Assembly: GCF_021044685.1 (NCBI RefSeq)
Contig: NZ_CP088014.1
Span: 3,086,001 to 3,150,000 of the forward strand
Source: Bradyrhizobium daqingense
GTDB taxonomy: Bacteria > Pseudomonadota > Alphaproteobacteria > Rhizobiales > Xanthobacteraceae
DNA: 64,000 nucleotides
Reading direction: 5' to 3'
Shown here: piece after piece, positions 8,306 through 17,131 of the stretch
Layout: every line of letters begins with the position of its first letter
Position numbering within the stretch: position 1 is the stretch's first letter
Made by a program: the position numbers and the translations under genes
The notes under the pieces: model-generated
Told to the model about the DNA's origin: nothing
Seen by the model: the letters and a program-made list of their open reading frames with translations, nothing else
Database searches by the model: none

Positions 8306-9820
8306 ATGGATATCTTTGCCAACCTCGCTCACGGCTTTGCCGTCGCGTTCTCTCCGATCAACCTTCTGATGTGTCTGATCGGCGCCCTCGTCGGGACGCT
8401 GGTCGGCGTTCTCCCCGGCATCGGCACCATCGCGACGGTCGCGATGCTGCTGCCGATCACCTTCGGATTGCCGCCGGTCGGCGCGCTGATCATGCTCGCC
8501 GGCATCTATTACGGCGCGCAATATGGCGGCTCGACCACGTCGATCCTGGTCAACATACCCGGTGAGGCGACATCGGTCGTCACCGCCATCGACGGTCACC
8601 AGATGGCGAAGCAGGGCCGCGCCGGTCCGGCGCTGGCGATCGCCGCGATCGGCTCGTTCTTCGCCGGCTGCGTCGCGACCGTGCTCATTGCTCTGCTCGG
8701 TGCGCCGCTGACGAAACTGGCGCTGGCGTTCGGCCCGGCCGAATATTTCTCGCTCATGGTGCTCGGCCTGATCTTCGCGGTGGTACTGGCCAAAGGCTCG
8801 GTGCTGAAGGCGATCGCGATGATCGTGTTCGGCCTGCTGCTCTCGATGGTCGGCTCGGACATCGAGACCGGCGCCTCGCGCATGGCCTTCAACATTCCGG
8901 AGCTCGCCGACGGCCTCGGCTTTGCGACGGTGGCGATGGGCGTATTCGGCTTTGCCGAGATCATCCGCAATCTCGACGCCGGAGCCGAACTGAACCGCGA
9001 TCTCGTGCAGCAGAAGATCACCGGCCTGATGCCGACGAAAAAGGATCTGGCGGATTCGACCCCCGCGATTCTGCGCGGCACCGTGCTCGGCTCGATCCTC
9101 GGTATCCTGCCCGGCGGCGGTGCAACGATCGCATCGTTCGGGGCCTATACCCTCGAGAAGAAGCTCGCCAAGAATCCGTCGCGGTTCGGTCGCGGTGCGA
9201 TCGAGGGTGTCGCAGGGCCGGAAAGCGCCAACAACGCCGCCGCCCAGACCTCGTTCATCCCGCTGCTCACCCTCGGCATCCCGCCGAACGCGGTGATGGC
9301 GCTGATGGTGGGCGCGATGACCATCCACGGCATCGTGCCGGGCCCGCAGGTGATGCAGAAGCAGCCGGACCTCGTCTGGGGCATGATCGCCTCGATGTGG
9401 ATCGGCAATCTGATGCTGATCATCATCAACCTGCCGCTGGTCGGCATCTGGGTGCGGCTGCTGCGCGTGCCGTATCGGCTGATGTTCCCTTCGATCGTGA
9501 TCTTCTGCGCGATCGGCATCTATTCGGTGAACAACGCGCCGGTCGACGTCATCCTGGCCGGCATCTTCGGTTTGGTCGGCTACTGGCTGATCAAGCACGA
9601 TTTCGAGCCGGCTCCGTTGCTGCTCGGCATGGTGCTGGGACCGCTGATGGAGGAGAACCTGCGCCGTGCGCTGCTGATCTCGCGCGGCGATTGGAGCGTG
9701 TTCCTGACGCGTCCGCTGTCGGCGGTGCTGCTGGCGGTCGCGGCGGCGCTGCTCGTCCTTACGGTGCTACCGGTGCTGCGTGCCAAGCGCGACGAGGTGT
9801 TCACCGAGTCCGAGAACTGA
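8306..9820 (+). CDS. tctA: TctA large permease subunit
   Basis: Main membrane channel of a TTT system, 504 residues, about 12 transmembrane segments. TctA family blocks are clear: GVLPGIGTIATVAMLLPITF, YYGAQYGGSTTSILVNIPGE, then GSILGILPGGGATIASFGAY and GPESANNAAAQTSFIPLLTLGIP. I start at the ATG at 8306; a GTG directly before it is also possible. tctB lies 7 bp upstream, and a Bug-type binding protein follows after a hairpin. Confidence 0.93.
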   Translation: MDIFANLAHGFAVAFSPINLLMCLIGALVGTLVGVLPGIGTIATVAMLLPITFGLPPVGALIMLAGIYYGAQYGGSTTSILVNIPGEATSVVTAIDGHQMAKQGRAGPALAIAAIGSFFAGCVATVLIALLGAPLTKLALAFGPAEYFSLMVLGLIFAVVLAKGSVLKAIAMIVFGLLLSMVGSDIETGASRMAFNIPELADGLGFATVAMGVFGFAEIIRNLDAGAELNRDLVQQKITGLMPTKKDLADSTPAILRGTVLGSILGILPGGGATIASFGAYTLEKKLAKNPSRFGRGAIEGVAGPESANNAAAQTSFIPLLTLGIPPNAVMALMVGAMTIHGIVPGPQVMQKQPDLVWGMIASMWIGNLMLIIINLPLVGIWVRLLRVPYRLMFPSIVIFCAIGIYSVNNAPVDVILAGIFGLVGYWLIKHDFEPAPLLLGMVLGPLMEENLRRALLISRGDWSVFLTRPLSAVLLAVAAALLVLTVLPVLRAKRDEVFTESEN

Positions 9821-9897
9821 GGCCGCCGCGCCCCTGCGTCGGCGCGCCGCATTCGGAAGTCGAATCGACTTGTGTTACGGCTTCATGAAAAGAAAAT

Positions 9898-9921
9898 GCC
9901 GGCCTTTGGGCCGGCGTTTTT
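9898..9921. terminator. intrinsic terminator between tctA and tctC
   Basis: GCCGGCC (9898-9904) pairs with GGCCGGC (9909-9915), followed by GTTTTT; A-rich bases precede it, so it could work in both directions. It probably separates or attenuates transcription from the permease genes into the binding-protein gene. Confidence 0.75.
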
Positions 9922-9942
9922 GTGTGTCCAAGGGGATTTGAC

Positions 9943-10923
9943 ATGACCATCATTCGCGCGCTCACGGGCGCATGTGCCGCAGCGTTCGCATCGCTGTGCA
10001 CCCTCATCGCGCCGGTCGAGGCGCAGACCTACCCGACGCGCAGCATCACCATGATCGTGCCGTTCGCGGCCGGCGGCCCGACGGACGTGATCTCGCGCAT
10101 CGTCACCGGCCACATGGCGCAGACGCTGGGCCAGAGCATCATCATCGAGAACGTGGTCGGCGCCGGCGGCACCACCGCCACGACGCGCGCCGCGCGTGCG
10201 GCCAATGACGGCTATACGCTCATCACCGGGCATATGGGCACGCATGCCGCCTCGGTGCCGCTCTATCCCAAGCTTGCCTATCATCCCGAGAAGGATTTCG
10301 AGCCGATTGCGCTGCTGGCGGGCACGCCGATCCTGATTCTGGCGCGCAAGGACTTTCCGCCGAAGGACCTCAAGGAGTTCGTCGCCTATGTGAAGGCGAA
10401 CGCCGAGAAGGTGAATGCCGCGCATGCCGGCGTCGGCTCGGTCTCGCACGTCTCGTGCGAGCTGCTGCACTCCATCCTCGACATCAAGCCAGTCGGCGTG
10501 CCCTTCAACGGCACTGGTCCCGCGATGAATGCGCTGGTGGCGGGCCAAGTCGACTACATGTGCGACCAGATCGTCAACGCCGTCCCGCAGATCAATGCCG
10601 GCACCATCAAGGCCTATGCGATCGCGACGGCCGAGCGTAATCCGTCGCTGCCGAACGTGCCGACGACGGCAGAAGCCGGCTTGCCAGCCTTCCAGGCCCA
10701 GGCCTGGAACGCGATATTCGCTCCGAAGGGAACCTCGCCTGCGATCATCGCGAGCCTGAACGCTGCCGCCATCAAGGCGCTCGACGACGAGACTGTGAAG
10801 AAGCGCCTGCTCGAACTCGGCAGTGTGATTCCAGCGCCCAAGGACCGCACGCCGGAGGCGCTGGCGGCCCTCGTCAAGGGCGAGATCGCGAAGTGGAGCC
10901 CGGTGCTCAAGCCGGCAACTTAA
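9943..10923 (+). CDS. tctC: TctC/Bug-type solute-binding protein
   Basis: Periplasmic binding protein of the TTT system, 326 residues from the ATG at 9943, with AGGGGA upstream. A signal peptide (about residues 1-25, ending PVEAQ) precedes the Bug hallmark start YPTRSITMIVPFAAGGPTD. Further family blocks are YTLITGHMGTHA, HPEKDFEPIALLAG and VPTTAEAGLPAFQAQAWNAI. It follows tctBA, so the three genes form a complete uptake unit although a terminator lies before this gene. Bug ligands are usually carboxylates; this one is unknown. Confidence 0.92.
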   Translation: MTIIRALTGACAAAFASLCTLIAPVEAQTYPTRSITMIVPFAAGGPTDVISRIVTGHMAQTLGQSIIIENVVGAGGTTATTRAARAANDGYTLITGHMGTHAASVPLYPKLAYHPEKDFEPIALLAGTPILILARKDFPPKDLKEFVAYVKANAEKVNAAHAGVGSVSHVSCELLHSILDIKPVGVPFNGTGPAMNALVAGQVDYMCDQIVNAVPQINAGTIKAYAIATAERNPSLPNVPTTAEAGLPAFQAQAWNAIFAPKGTSPAIIASLNAAAIKALDDETVKKRLLELGSVIPAPKDRTPEALAALVKGEIAKWSPVLKPAT

Positions 10924-10948
10924 GCAACAGGATCAAGTTGATAGGTGA

Positions 10949-10973
10949 GGGGCGGGACGATGAGTTCCGCCCC
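10949..10973 (+). terminator. terminator after tctC
   Basis: GGGGCGG (10949-10955) pairs with CCGCCCC (10967-10973) across an 11-base loop, followed by a T-containing tract TTGTCGTTT. It lies 25 bp after the tctC stop. Confidence 0.65.
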
Positions 10974-11110
10974 TTGTCGTTTGCGCCGGGAACACTCACT
11001 TTTCCGGGTATAATCGGTGGAGGCAGCGAATCGCTGCTGTCGTCGCGCGGGGGGCGCCGTTAAGTTCGCCGCCTCCCCAAAGGCTGCCGTCTTCCTAAGG
11101 TTTTTGGCAC

Positions 11111-11905
11111 ATGCACCAGTATCAGGACCTGCTCGAGCGGATTCTTTCAGACGGCGCCGAGAAGACAGACCGGACCGGCACCGGCACGCTGTCGGTATTC
11201 GGCCATCAGATGCGCTTCAATCTGTCGGCCGGCTTTCCGATGCTGACCACCAAGCGGCTGCCGCTGAAGGCGATCGTGCACGAGCTGCTCTGGTTCCTGA
11301 AGGGCGACACCAACATCAAATATCTGCGCGACAACGGCGTCACCATCTGGGACGAATGGGCCGACGCCAATGGCGATCTCGGCCCGGTCTACGGCCATCA
11401 ATGGCGCTCCTGGCCTGCGCCTGACGGACGCAGCATCGACCAGATCGCCAACGTCGTCGACATGATCAAGCGCAATCCGGACTCGCGCCGCCTGATCGTC
11501 TCGGCCTGGAATCCGGCGGAGGTCGACAAGATGGCGCTGCCGCCGTGCCACTGCCTGTTCCAGTTCTACGTGGCGAACGGCAAGCTGTCGTGTCAGCTTT
11601 ATCAGCGCTCGGCGGACGTGTTCCTCGGCGTGCCCTTCAACATCGCCTCCTATTCGCTGCTGACGATGATGGTCGCGCAGGTCACCGGCCTCAAGCCCGG
11701 CGACTTCGTGCATTCGTTCGGCGACACCCATCTTTATTCCAATCATCTGGAGCAGGCCAAGCTCCAGCTCACCCGCGCGCCGCGCGCGCTGCCGGTCATG
11801 CGCATCAACCCCGATGTGAAGGACATCTTCTCCTTCCGTTACGAGGATTTCGAGCTCGTCGGCTACGACCCGCATCCACACATCAAGGCGGAAGTCGCGG
11901 TCTAG
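11111..11905 (+). CDS. thyA: thymidylate synthase
   Basis: Makes dTMP from dUMP using methylenetetrahydrofolate; 264 residues, the same length as E. coli ThyA. The active-site segment [12 protein letters not shown] places the catalytic cysteine at residue 146. The arginine [11 protein letters not shown] near the start binds phosphate, and [20 protein letters not shown] and HLYSNH are conserved. It heads a set with a GNAT gene and folA, which recycles the dihydrofolate made by this enzyme. Confidence 0.97.
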   Translation: MHQYQDLLERILSDGAEKTDRTGTGTLSVFGHQMRFNLSAGFPMLTTKRLPLKAIVHELLWFLKGDTNIKYLRDNGVTIWDEWADANGDLGPVYGHQWRSWPAPDGRSIDQIANVVDMIKRNPDSRRLIVSAWNPAEVDKMALPPCHCLFQFYVANGKLSCQLYQRSADVFLGVPFNIASYSLLTMMVAQVTGLKPGDFVHSFGDTHLYSNHLEQAKLQLTRAPRALPVMRINPDVKDIFSFRYEDFELVGYDPHPHIKAEVAV

Positions 11906-11911
11906 CAGTCC

Positions 11912-12397
11912 ATGTCGCTCAAGATCCGCCGCGCGCGTCCGGGCGAAGCCGGGCTTGTTCTGGCTTTCATCCACGAGCTTGCCGAATACGAAAAGCTCTC
12001 GCATGAGGTCGAGGCGACCGAGGCGATGATTGCCGACGCGCTGTTCGGCGAGAGGCCGCAGCTCCATTGCGCGGTCGCCGAGTGGAACGGCGAGGCGGTC
12101 GGCTTCGCGGTGTGGTTCGTGAATTTCTCCACCTTCAGCGGCCGCCACGGCATCTATCTCGAAGACCTCTATGTGCGGCCGTCGCATCGGGGCAGGGGCC
12201 TTGGCAAGGCGCTGCTGGTGTTTCTCGCCAAGGAATGCGTCGACAACGGCTGGTCACGCCTGCAATGGGCGGTGCTCGACTGGAACGCGCCGTCGATCGC
12301 GTTCTACAAGTCGCTCGGCGCCGTCATGATGGACGATTGGACGCTGTGCCGCGTCACCGGGCCGGCGCTGACGCGGCTGGCCGGGAGCGCGTCCTGA
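11912..12397 (+). CDS. GNAT-family N-acetyltransferase
   Basis: Acetyl-CoA-dependent N-acetyltransferase, 161 residues. The fold is recognisable from the acceptor-side start IRRARPGEAGLVLAFIHELA. Motif A is YLEDLYVRPSHRGRGLGKALL, with the pyrophosphate loop RGRGLG, and motif B is WAVLDWNAPSIAFYKSLGA. The GIYLEDLYVRP segment resembles spermidine/thialysine acetyltransferases of the SSAT type, so an amine or amino acid substrate is plausible but not proven. It is squeezed between thyA (6 bp gap) and folA (3-base overlap, TGATG). Confidence 0.85.
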   Translation: MSLKIRRARPGEAGLVLAFIHELAEYEKLSHEVEATEAMIADALFGERPQLHCAVAEWNGEAVGFAVWFVNFSTFSGRHGIYLEDLYVRPSHRGRGLGKALLVFLAKECVDNGWSRLQWAVLDWNAPSIAFYKSLGAVMMDDWTLCRVTGPALTRLAGSAS

Positions 12398-12909
12398 TGG
12401 AGATCGTCTTCGTCGTCGCGATCGCGGAGAATGGCGTCATCGGCGCGGGCAATGCGATCCCGTGGCGATTGAAGTCCGACCTGGCGCGCTTCAAGGCGCT
12501 AACCATCGGCAAGCCCGTGATCATGGGCCGCAAGACCTTCGAATCCCTGCCCCGCCGTCCGCTGCCGGGCCGCACCAACATCGTGATCACGCGCGATGCG
12601 GCCTATCGCGCCGCAGGCGCCATCGTCACGACATCGGCGGCGGATGCGGACGCGGTTGCGCGCGGCGACGCCCTGCGGCGTTCGGTCACCGAGGTCGCGG
12701 TGATTGGCGGCGCCGAGATCTTCCGGCAATGGCTCGATCGCGCCGATCGCCTCGAAATCACCGAAGTGCATGCGCGGCCTGACGGCGACACGCATTTCGA
12801 CATCGACAAGGCGCAGTGGGATGAGGTGGCACGCATCCGTCATCCTGCCGGCCCCGACGACAGCGCTGACTTCTCCTATGTGACATATCGTCGGCGGCGC
12901 GGCCATTAA
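12397..12909 (+). CDS. folA: dihydrofolate reductase
   Basis: NADPH-dependent DHFR, 170 residues, regenerating tetrahydrofolate after thymidylate synthase. The ATG at 12397 overlaps the stop of the GNAT gene. Family markers are IAENGVIGAGNAIPWRLKSD (Met20 loop, with W and D near the active site), then MGRKTFESLPRRPLPGRTN and VAVIGGAEIFRQWL (cofactor loop GGAEIF). Together with thyA it forms the usual folate/dTMP pair. Confidence 0.95.
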   Translation: MEIVFVVAIAENGVIGAGNAIPWRLKSDLARFKALTIGKPVIMGRKTFESLPRRPLPGRTNIVITRDAAYRAAGAIVTTSAADADAVARGDALRRSVTEVAVIGGAEIFRQWLDRADRLEITEVHARPDGDTHFDIDKAQWDEVARIRHPAGPDDSADFSYVTYRRRRGH

Positions 12910-12977
12910 CCGCTTTCTTCAATGTTTACATTGACTTTTTCGTGCCTGAGCATAGCTCGAAAGACGGTCAGGGCTGC

Positions 12978-13006
12978 GTTGTAAGGGACTTGCCTGTCCC
13001 CTATAA
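12978..13006 (+). promoter_or_regulatory. candidate heat-shock (RpoH-type) promoter for hflKC
   Basis: GTTGTAA (12978-12984) and CCCCTATAA (12998-13006) are separated by 13 bases, similar to the CTTGAAA-N13-CCCCATNT pattern of sigma-32 promoters. The site is about 57 bp before hflK. The assignment rests on motif resemblance only. Confidence 0.35.
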
Positions 13007-13062
13007 AGCCGGACCGGACAAAGCGGGCGGGGGCAATTCCACCCTGCCGAGGAGAGCGTCGA

Positions 13063-14205
13063 ATGCCGTGGAAGAATCAGGGCGGTGGCCCATGGGGCTC
13101 GGGTCCAAAGGGACCATGGGGCTCAGGCCCGCAACCGGTCGGGCCGAGGCCGCCCGATCTGGAGGACCTTCTGCGACGCGGCCAGGACCGCCTCCAGCAG
13201 ATCATGCCGGGCGGCTATTTCTCCGGCATCGGCATCACGCTGATCATCCTGCTCATCATCGTGTTCTGGCTGCTGTCGGGCTTCTTCCGCGTGCAATCCG
13301 AAGAGCGCGGCGTCGTGCTGCGCTTCGGCAAGCATGTCCGCACCGTGGATCCGGGCCTCAATTATCACCTGCCTTATCCGATCGAGACCGTGCTGCTGCC
13401 GAAGGCGCTGCGCGTCAACACCACCTCCATCGGCATGACGCTGATCGACGATCCGGCGCGGCGCGGCCGCTCCATTCGCGACGTGCCGGAAGAGAGCCTG
13501 ATGCTCACCGGTGACGAGAACATCGTCGACGTCGACTTCACCGTGCTCTGGCGCATCAAGCCGGACGCAGGCGGCGTCGGCGCCTTCCTCTTCAACATCC
13601 AGAACCCCGAAGGCACCGTGAAGGCGGTCTCCGAAAGCGCGATGCGCGAGGTGATCGGGCGCTCGCAGATCCAGCCGATCCTGACCGGCGCCCGCAACAC
13701 GATCGAGCAGGGCGTGCAGGAGCTGATCCAGAGGACGCTGGACAGCTATGGCGCCGGCATTCTCATCACTCAGGTGCAGATGCAGAAGGTCGACCCGCCC
13801 GCGCAGGTAATCGACGCGTTCCGTGACGTGCAGGCGGCTCGCGCCAATCTGGAGCAGTTGCAGAACGAAGCGCAGACCTACGCCAACCAGGTCGTGCCGC
13901 AGGCGCGCGGACGCGCGGCCAAGATCCAGCAGGACGCCGAAGGCTACAAGGAGCAGGCCGTCGCCGAGGCCAAGGGCCAGAGCGCGCGCTTCCTGAATGT
14001 CTACGAGGAATACAAGAAGGCACCCGACGTGACGCGTGAACGGATCTATCTGGAGACGATGGAGCGTGTGCTCGGCGGCGCCGAGAAGCTCGTCTATGAC
14101 GGCGGCTCCGGGGGGCAGGGCGTCGTGCCCTATCTGCCGCTTCCCGAATTGTCGCCCAGGCGGCAGCCTACGCCCGGTCCGCAGTCGAGCGGAGGCAGTC
14201 GATGA
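13063..14205 (+). CDS. hflK: HflK, FtsH modulator
   Basis: SPFH/prohibitin-family subunit of the HflKC complex that encloses the FtsH membrane protease; 380 residues. The N-terminus is Gly/Pro/Trp-rich with two GPWGSGP repeats, followed by one membrane segment (about residues 50-72, TLIILLIIVFWLLSGFF). The SPFH domain starts with VQSEERGVVLRFGKHVRTVDPGLNYHLPYP. A long coiled coil (about residues 260-325, with AKIQQDAEGYKEQAVAEAKGQ) follows. Its stop overlaps the hflC start by 4 bp. Confidence 0.95.
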   Translation: MPWKNQGGGPWGSGPKGPWGSGPQPVGPRPPDLEDLLRRGQDRLQQIMPGGYFSGIGITLIILLIIVFWLLSGFFRVQSEERGVVLRFGKHVRTVDPGLNYHLPYPIETVLLPKALRVNTTSIGMTLIDDPARRGRSIRDVPEESLMLTGDENIVDVDFTVLWRIKPDAGGVGAFLFNIQNPEGTVKAVSESAMREVIGRSQIQPILTGARNTIEQGVQELIQRTLDSYGAGILITQVQMQKVDPPAQVIDAFRDVQAARANLEQLQNEAQTYANQVVPQARGRAAKIQQDAEGYKEQAVAEAKGQSARFLNVYEEYKKAPDVTRERIYLETMERVLGGAEKLVYDGGSGGQGVVPYLPLPELSPRRQPTPGPQSSGGSR

Positions 14206-15098
14206 GGTCTCCGGTCACAGGTTTCGTCACCCTGCTCGGGCTCCTGCTCGTCCTGGTCGTCGGCTACATGTCTTTGTTCACGGTGCAGCAGACCGAGCAG
14301 ACCATCGTGCTCCAGTTCGGCAGGCCCGTCGACGTCGTCACCGCGCCCGGCCTGCACTTCAAGGCGCCGTGGAATTCGGTGATCAACATCGACAAGCGCA
14401 TCCTCGATCTGGAGAATCCGTCGCAGGAAGCCATCGCCTCGGATCAGAAGCGGCTCGTGGTCGATGCCTTCGCACGCTATCGCATCAAGGACGCGCTGCG
14501 CTTCTATCAAAGTGTCGGCTCGATCCAGGCCGCCAACATCCAGCTCACCACGTTGCTGAACGCGGCGCTGCGCCGGGTTCTGGGCGAGGTCACCTTCATC
14601 AACGTGGTTCGCGACGACCGCGAGAAGCTGATGCTGCGTATCCGCGACCAGCTCGATCGCGAGGCCGACGGTTATGGCATCCAGGTGGTCGACGTCAGGA
14701 TCCGCCGTGCCGACCTGCCGGAGCAGAACAGTCAGGCGGTCTATCAGCGCATGAAGACCGAGCGCGAGCGCGAGGCTGCCGAGTTCCGCGCGCAGGGCGG
14801 CCAGAAGGCCCAGGAGATCAAGTCCAGGGCGGACCGCGAGGCGACCGTGATCATCGCGGAAGCCAATTCACAGGCCGAACAGACCCGCGGCGCGGGCGAT
14901 GCCGAGCGCAACCGCCTGTTCGCCGAGGCCTACAGCAAGGATGCCGACTTCTTCGCCTTCTACCGGTCGATGACGGCGTATGAGAACGGGCTGCGTTCCA
15001 ACGACACCCGCTTCCTCTTGCGGCCGGAGTCGGATTTCTTCCGGTACTTCAGTAATCCGTCCGGCAAGATGGCAACCGAGACGCCGGCAAAGCCGTAA
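14202..15098 (+). CDS. hflC: HflC, FtsH modulator
   Basis: Partner of HflK, 298 residues. An N-terminal membrane segment (GFVTLLGLLLVLVVGYMSLF) is followed by the SPFH domain (QQTEQTIVLQFGRPVDVVTA). A charged coiled coil follows (residues about 180-240: KTEREREAAEFRAQGGQKAQ and onward). The start ATG overlaps the hflK stop (ATGA), giving the 1:1 coupling expected for a heteromeric ring. A hairpin lies 10 bp after the stop. Confidence 0.95.
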   Translation: MRSPVTGFVTLLGLLLVLVVGYMSLFTVQQTEQTIVLQFGRPVDVVTAPGLHFKAPWNSVINIDKRILDLENPSQEAIASDQKRLVVDAFARYRIKDALRFYQSVGSIQAANIQLTTLLNAALRRVLGEVTFINVVRDDREKLMLRIRDQLDREADGYGIQVVDVRIRRADLPEQNSQAVYQRMKTEREREAAEFRAQGGQKAQEIKSRADREATVIIAEANSQAEQTRGAGDAERNRLFAEAYSKDADFFAFYRSMTAYENGLRSNDTRFLLRPESDFFRYFSNPSGKMATETPAKP

Positions 15099-15108
15099 GC
15101 CAGACAAG

Positions 15109-15129
15109 GGCGGCCGGTGGCCGCCTTTT
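15109..15129 (+). terminator. hairpin with T-run after hflC
   Basis: GGCGGCC (15109-15115), loop GGT, GGCCGCC (15119-15125), then TTTT. It may end most hflKC transcripts while letting some read into DUF2065. Confidence 0.6.
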
Positions 15130-15167
15130 GTCCAGATAAAAACAGCACGACGGGAGGTTCCATTCCG

Positions 15168-15374
15168 ATGAGGTCCATTGCGTTTGCCGACTTCCTCATC
15201 GGCCTGGGCATCCTGTTCGTGCTGGAAGGCCTGATGTTCGCGGCAAGTCCGAACTGGATGCGTAAGGCGATGAAGAGCGCCATCGCCACGCCGGACAACA
15301 TCCTGCGGGCGGTCGGCATCGGTTCGGCCGTGGCCGGCCTGGTCCTGATCTGGGTTATGCGGCGCCCGGTTTAG
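15168..15374 (+). CDS. DUF2065 small membrane protein
   Basis: Protein of 68 residues with two hydrophobic helices (FADFLIGLGILFVLEGLMFA and RAVGIGSAVAGLVLIWVM). The ATG at 15168 is preceded by GGGAGG. The family (E. coli YjeT-like) often lies directly after hflC, as here. Its role is unknown; the position between hflKC and degP suggests work in inner-membrane protein quality control. Confidence 0.85.
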   Translation: MRSIAFADFLIGLGILFVLEGLMFAASPNWMRKAMKSAIATPDNILRAVGIGSAVAGLVLIWVMRRPV

Positions 15375-15517
15375 GCATCGCGCCAACGCCAAAGTGAAGG
15401 CGAACGACGGGTTTTTGCCGTATTTTCGGGGTCTTGAGCCCGGTTAAGCTGCGTGCTTGCGCCGGCCCCCCGTTCGAGCGCAGTCTGGCGCCGAATCCCT
15501 ATTCTCTGGAGATCACA

Positions 15518-17023
15518 ATGACCGCTGCCACCATCGCCCCGTCCCGCTTGCGCCATTGGGTGCGAACCGGGCTGGCCGCGCTCGCCATCGGTGCTTTCGG
15601 CGCATTCGGCACGCCGGCTCAGGCGCGTGGGCCGGACGGCATTGCCGACGTGGCCGAGAAGGTGATCGACGCGGTGGTCAACATCTCCACCTCGCAGAAC
15701 GTCGAGGCCAAGGGCGGCGCCGGCAACACCATGCCGCAATTGCCGCCCGGCTCGCCCTTCGAAGAGTTTTTCGACGACTTTTTCAAGAACCGCAGGGGGC
15801 CCGGCGGCGGCAGCAAGGGCGGCGAGAACAGCCCGCCGCGCAAGACCAACTCGCTCGGAAGCGGCTTCATCATCGACACCGCCGGCGTGGTCGTCACGAA
15901 CAACCACGTCATTGCCGACGCCGACGAGATCCACGTCATCCTCAACGACGGCACCAAGATCAAGGCCGAGCTGGTCGGTGTCGACAAGAAAACCGACCTC
16001 GCCGTGCTGAAGATCAAGCCGCCGAAGCCGCTGGTGGCGGTGAAGTTCGGCGACTCCGACAAGTTGCGCCTCGGCGATTGGGTGGTCGCGATCGGCAATC
16101 CCTTCAGCCTCGGCGGCACGGTGACGGCCGGCATCGTTTCGGCCAAGAACCGCGACATCTCCTCGGGTCCGTATGACAGCTACATCCAGACCGACGCGTC
16201 CATCAATCGCGGCAATTCCGGCGGTCCGCTGTTCAACCTCGACGGCGACGTCATCGGCGTCAACACGCTGATCATCTCGCCCTCCGGCGGCTCTATCGGC
16301 ATCGGCTTCGCCGTGCCGTCGAAGACGGTGGTGGGCGTCGTCGACCAGCTCCGGCAGTTCGGCGAGCTGCGCCGCGGCTGGCTCGGGGTGCGCATCCAGA
16401 GCGTCACCGACGAGATCGCCGAGAGCCTCAACATCAAGCCGGCGCGCGGCGCGTTGGTGGCGGGCATCGACGAGAAGGGTCCGGCGAAGCCGGCCGGCAT
16501 CGAGCCCGGCGACGTCGTCGTCAAGTTCGACGGCAAGGACGTCAAGGATCCGAAGGACCTGTCGCGCGTCGTCGCCGACACCGCGGTCGGCAAGGAGGTC
16601 GACGTCGTCATCATCCGCAAGGGCCAGGAGCAGACCAAGAAGGTCACCCTCGGTCGCCTGCAGGATCCAGAGAAGGTGCAGGCCGCGGTGAAGACCGACG
16701 AGCCCGCGCCCGAGAAGCCGGTGACGCAGAAGGCACTCGGCCTCGATCTGGCGACGCTGAGCAAGGATCTGCGCACGCGCTACAAGATCAAGGAGAGCGT
16801 CAAGGGCGTGGTCGTCACCAATGTCGACGCCAATTCCGACGCCGCCGAGAAGCGTCTCTCCGCCGGCGATGTCATCGTCGAGGTGGCGCAGGAGGCGGTG
16901 TCGAGCGGTGCCGACATCCAGAAACGGGTCGACCAGCTCAAGAAGGACGGCAAGAAGTCGGTGCTGCTGCTGGTCTCCAACGCCGACGGCGAGCTGCGGT
17001 TCGTGGCGCTGAGCGTGCAGTAG
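15518..17023 (+). CDS. degP: DegP/Do-type periplasmic serine protease
   Basis: Periplasmic HtrA protease/chaperone, 501 residues from the ATG at 15518 with GGAG upstream. Signal peptide residues 1-37. The trypsin-like domain carries the triad H130 (TNNHVIAD), D160 (KTDLAVLK) and S234 (NRGNSGGPL). A Gly-rich LA-type insertion lies at about 60-110 (FEEFFDDFFKNRRGPGGG). Two PDZ domains follow: GWLGVRIQSVTDEIAESLNI onward, and a second from about residue 405 (ALGLDLATLSKDLRTRYKI). It sits downstream of hflKC-DUF2065, giving a local set for envelope protein quality control. Confidence 0.95.
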   Translation: MTAATIAPSRLRHWVRTGLAALAIGAFGAFGTPAQARGPDGIADVAEKVIDAVVNISTSQNVEAKGGAGNTMPQLPPGSPFEEFFDDFFKNRRGPGGGSKGGENSPPRKTNSLGSGFIIDTAGVVVTNNHVIADADEIHVILNDGTKIKAELVGVDKKTDLAVLKIKPPKPLVAVKFGDSDKLRLGDWVVAIGNPFSLGGTVTAGIVSAKNRDISSGPYDSYIQTDASINRGNSGGPLFNLDGDVIGVNTLIISPSGGSIGIGFAVPSKTVVGVVDQLRQFGELRRGWLGVRIQSVTDEIAESLNIKPARGALVAGIDEKGPAKPAGIEPGDVVVKFDGKDVKDPKDLSRVVADTAVGKEVDVVIIRKGQEQTKKVTLGRLQDPEKVQAAVKTDEPAPEKPVTQKALGLDLATLSKDLRTRYKIKESVKGVVVTNVDANSDAAEKRLSAGDVIVEVAQEAVSSGADIQKRVDQLKKDGKKSVLLLVSNADGELRFVALSVQ

Positions 17024-17035
17024 GTGGCTTCTCGC

Positions 17036-17120
17036 CATGGCCGGGCTTGACCCGGCCATCCACGCCTTTACGGCGCGGACCGAAGAAGACGTGGATGCCC
17101 GGGGCAAGCCCGGGCATGAC
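17036..17120. repeat. intergenic palindromic repeat (CATGGCCGGGC type)
   Basis: Two inverted blocks face each other. CATGGCCGGG-CTTGA-CCCGGCCATCCACG (here split by its loop) lies at 17036-17064, and CGTGGATGCCCGG...CCGGGCATGAC at 17090-17120. The left half recurs at 44556-44589. It lies between convergent degP and serB and may also serve as a bidirectional terminator. Confidence 0.65.
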
Positions 17121-17131
17121 GACCTTGAGGG

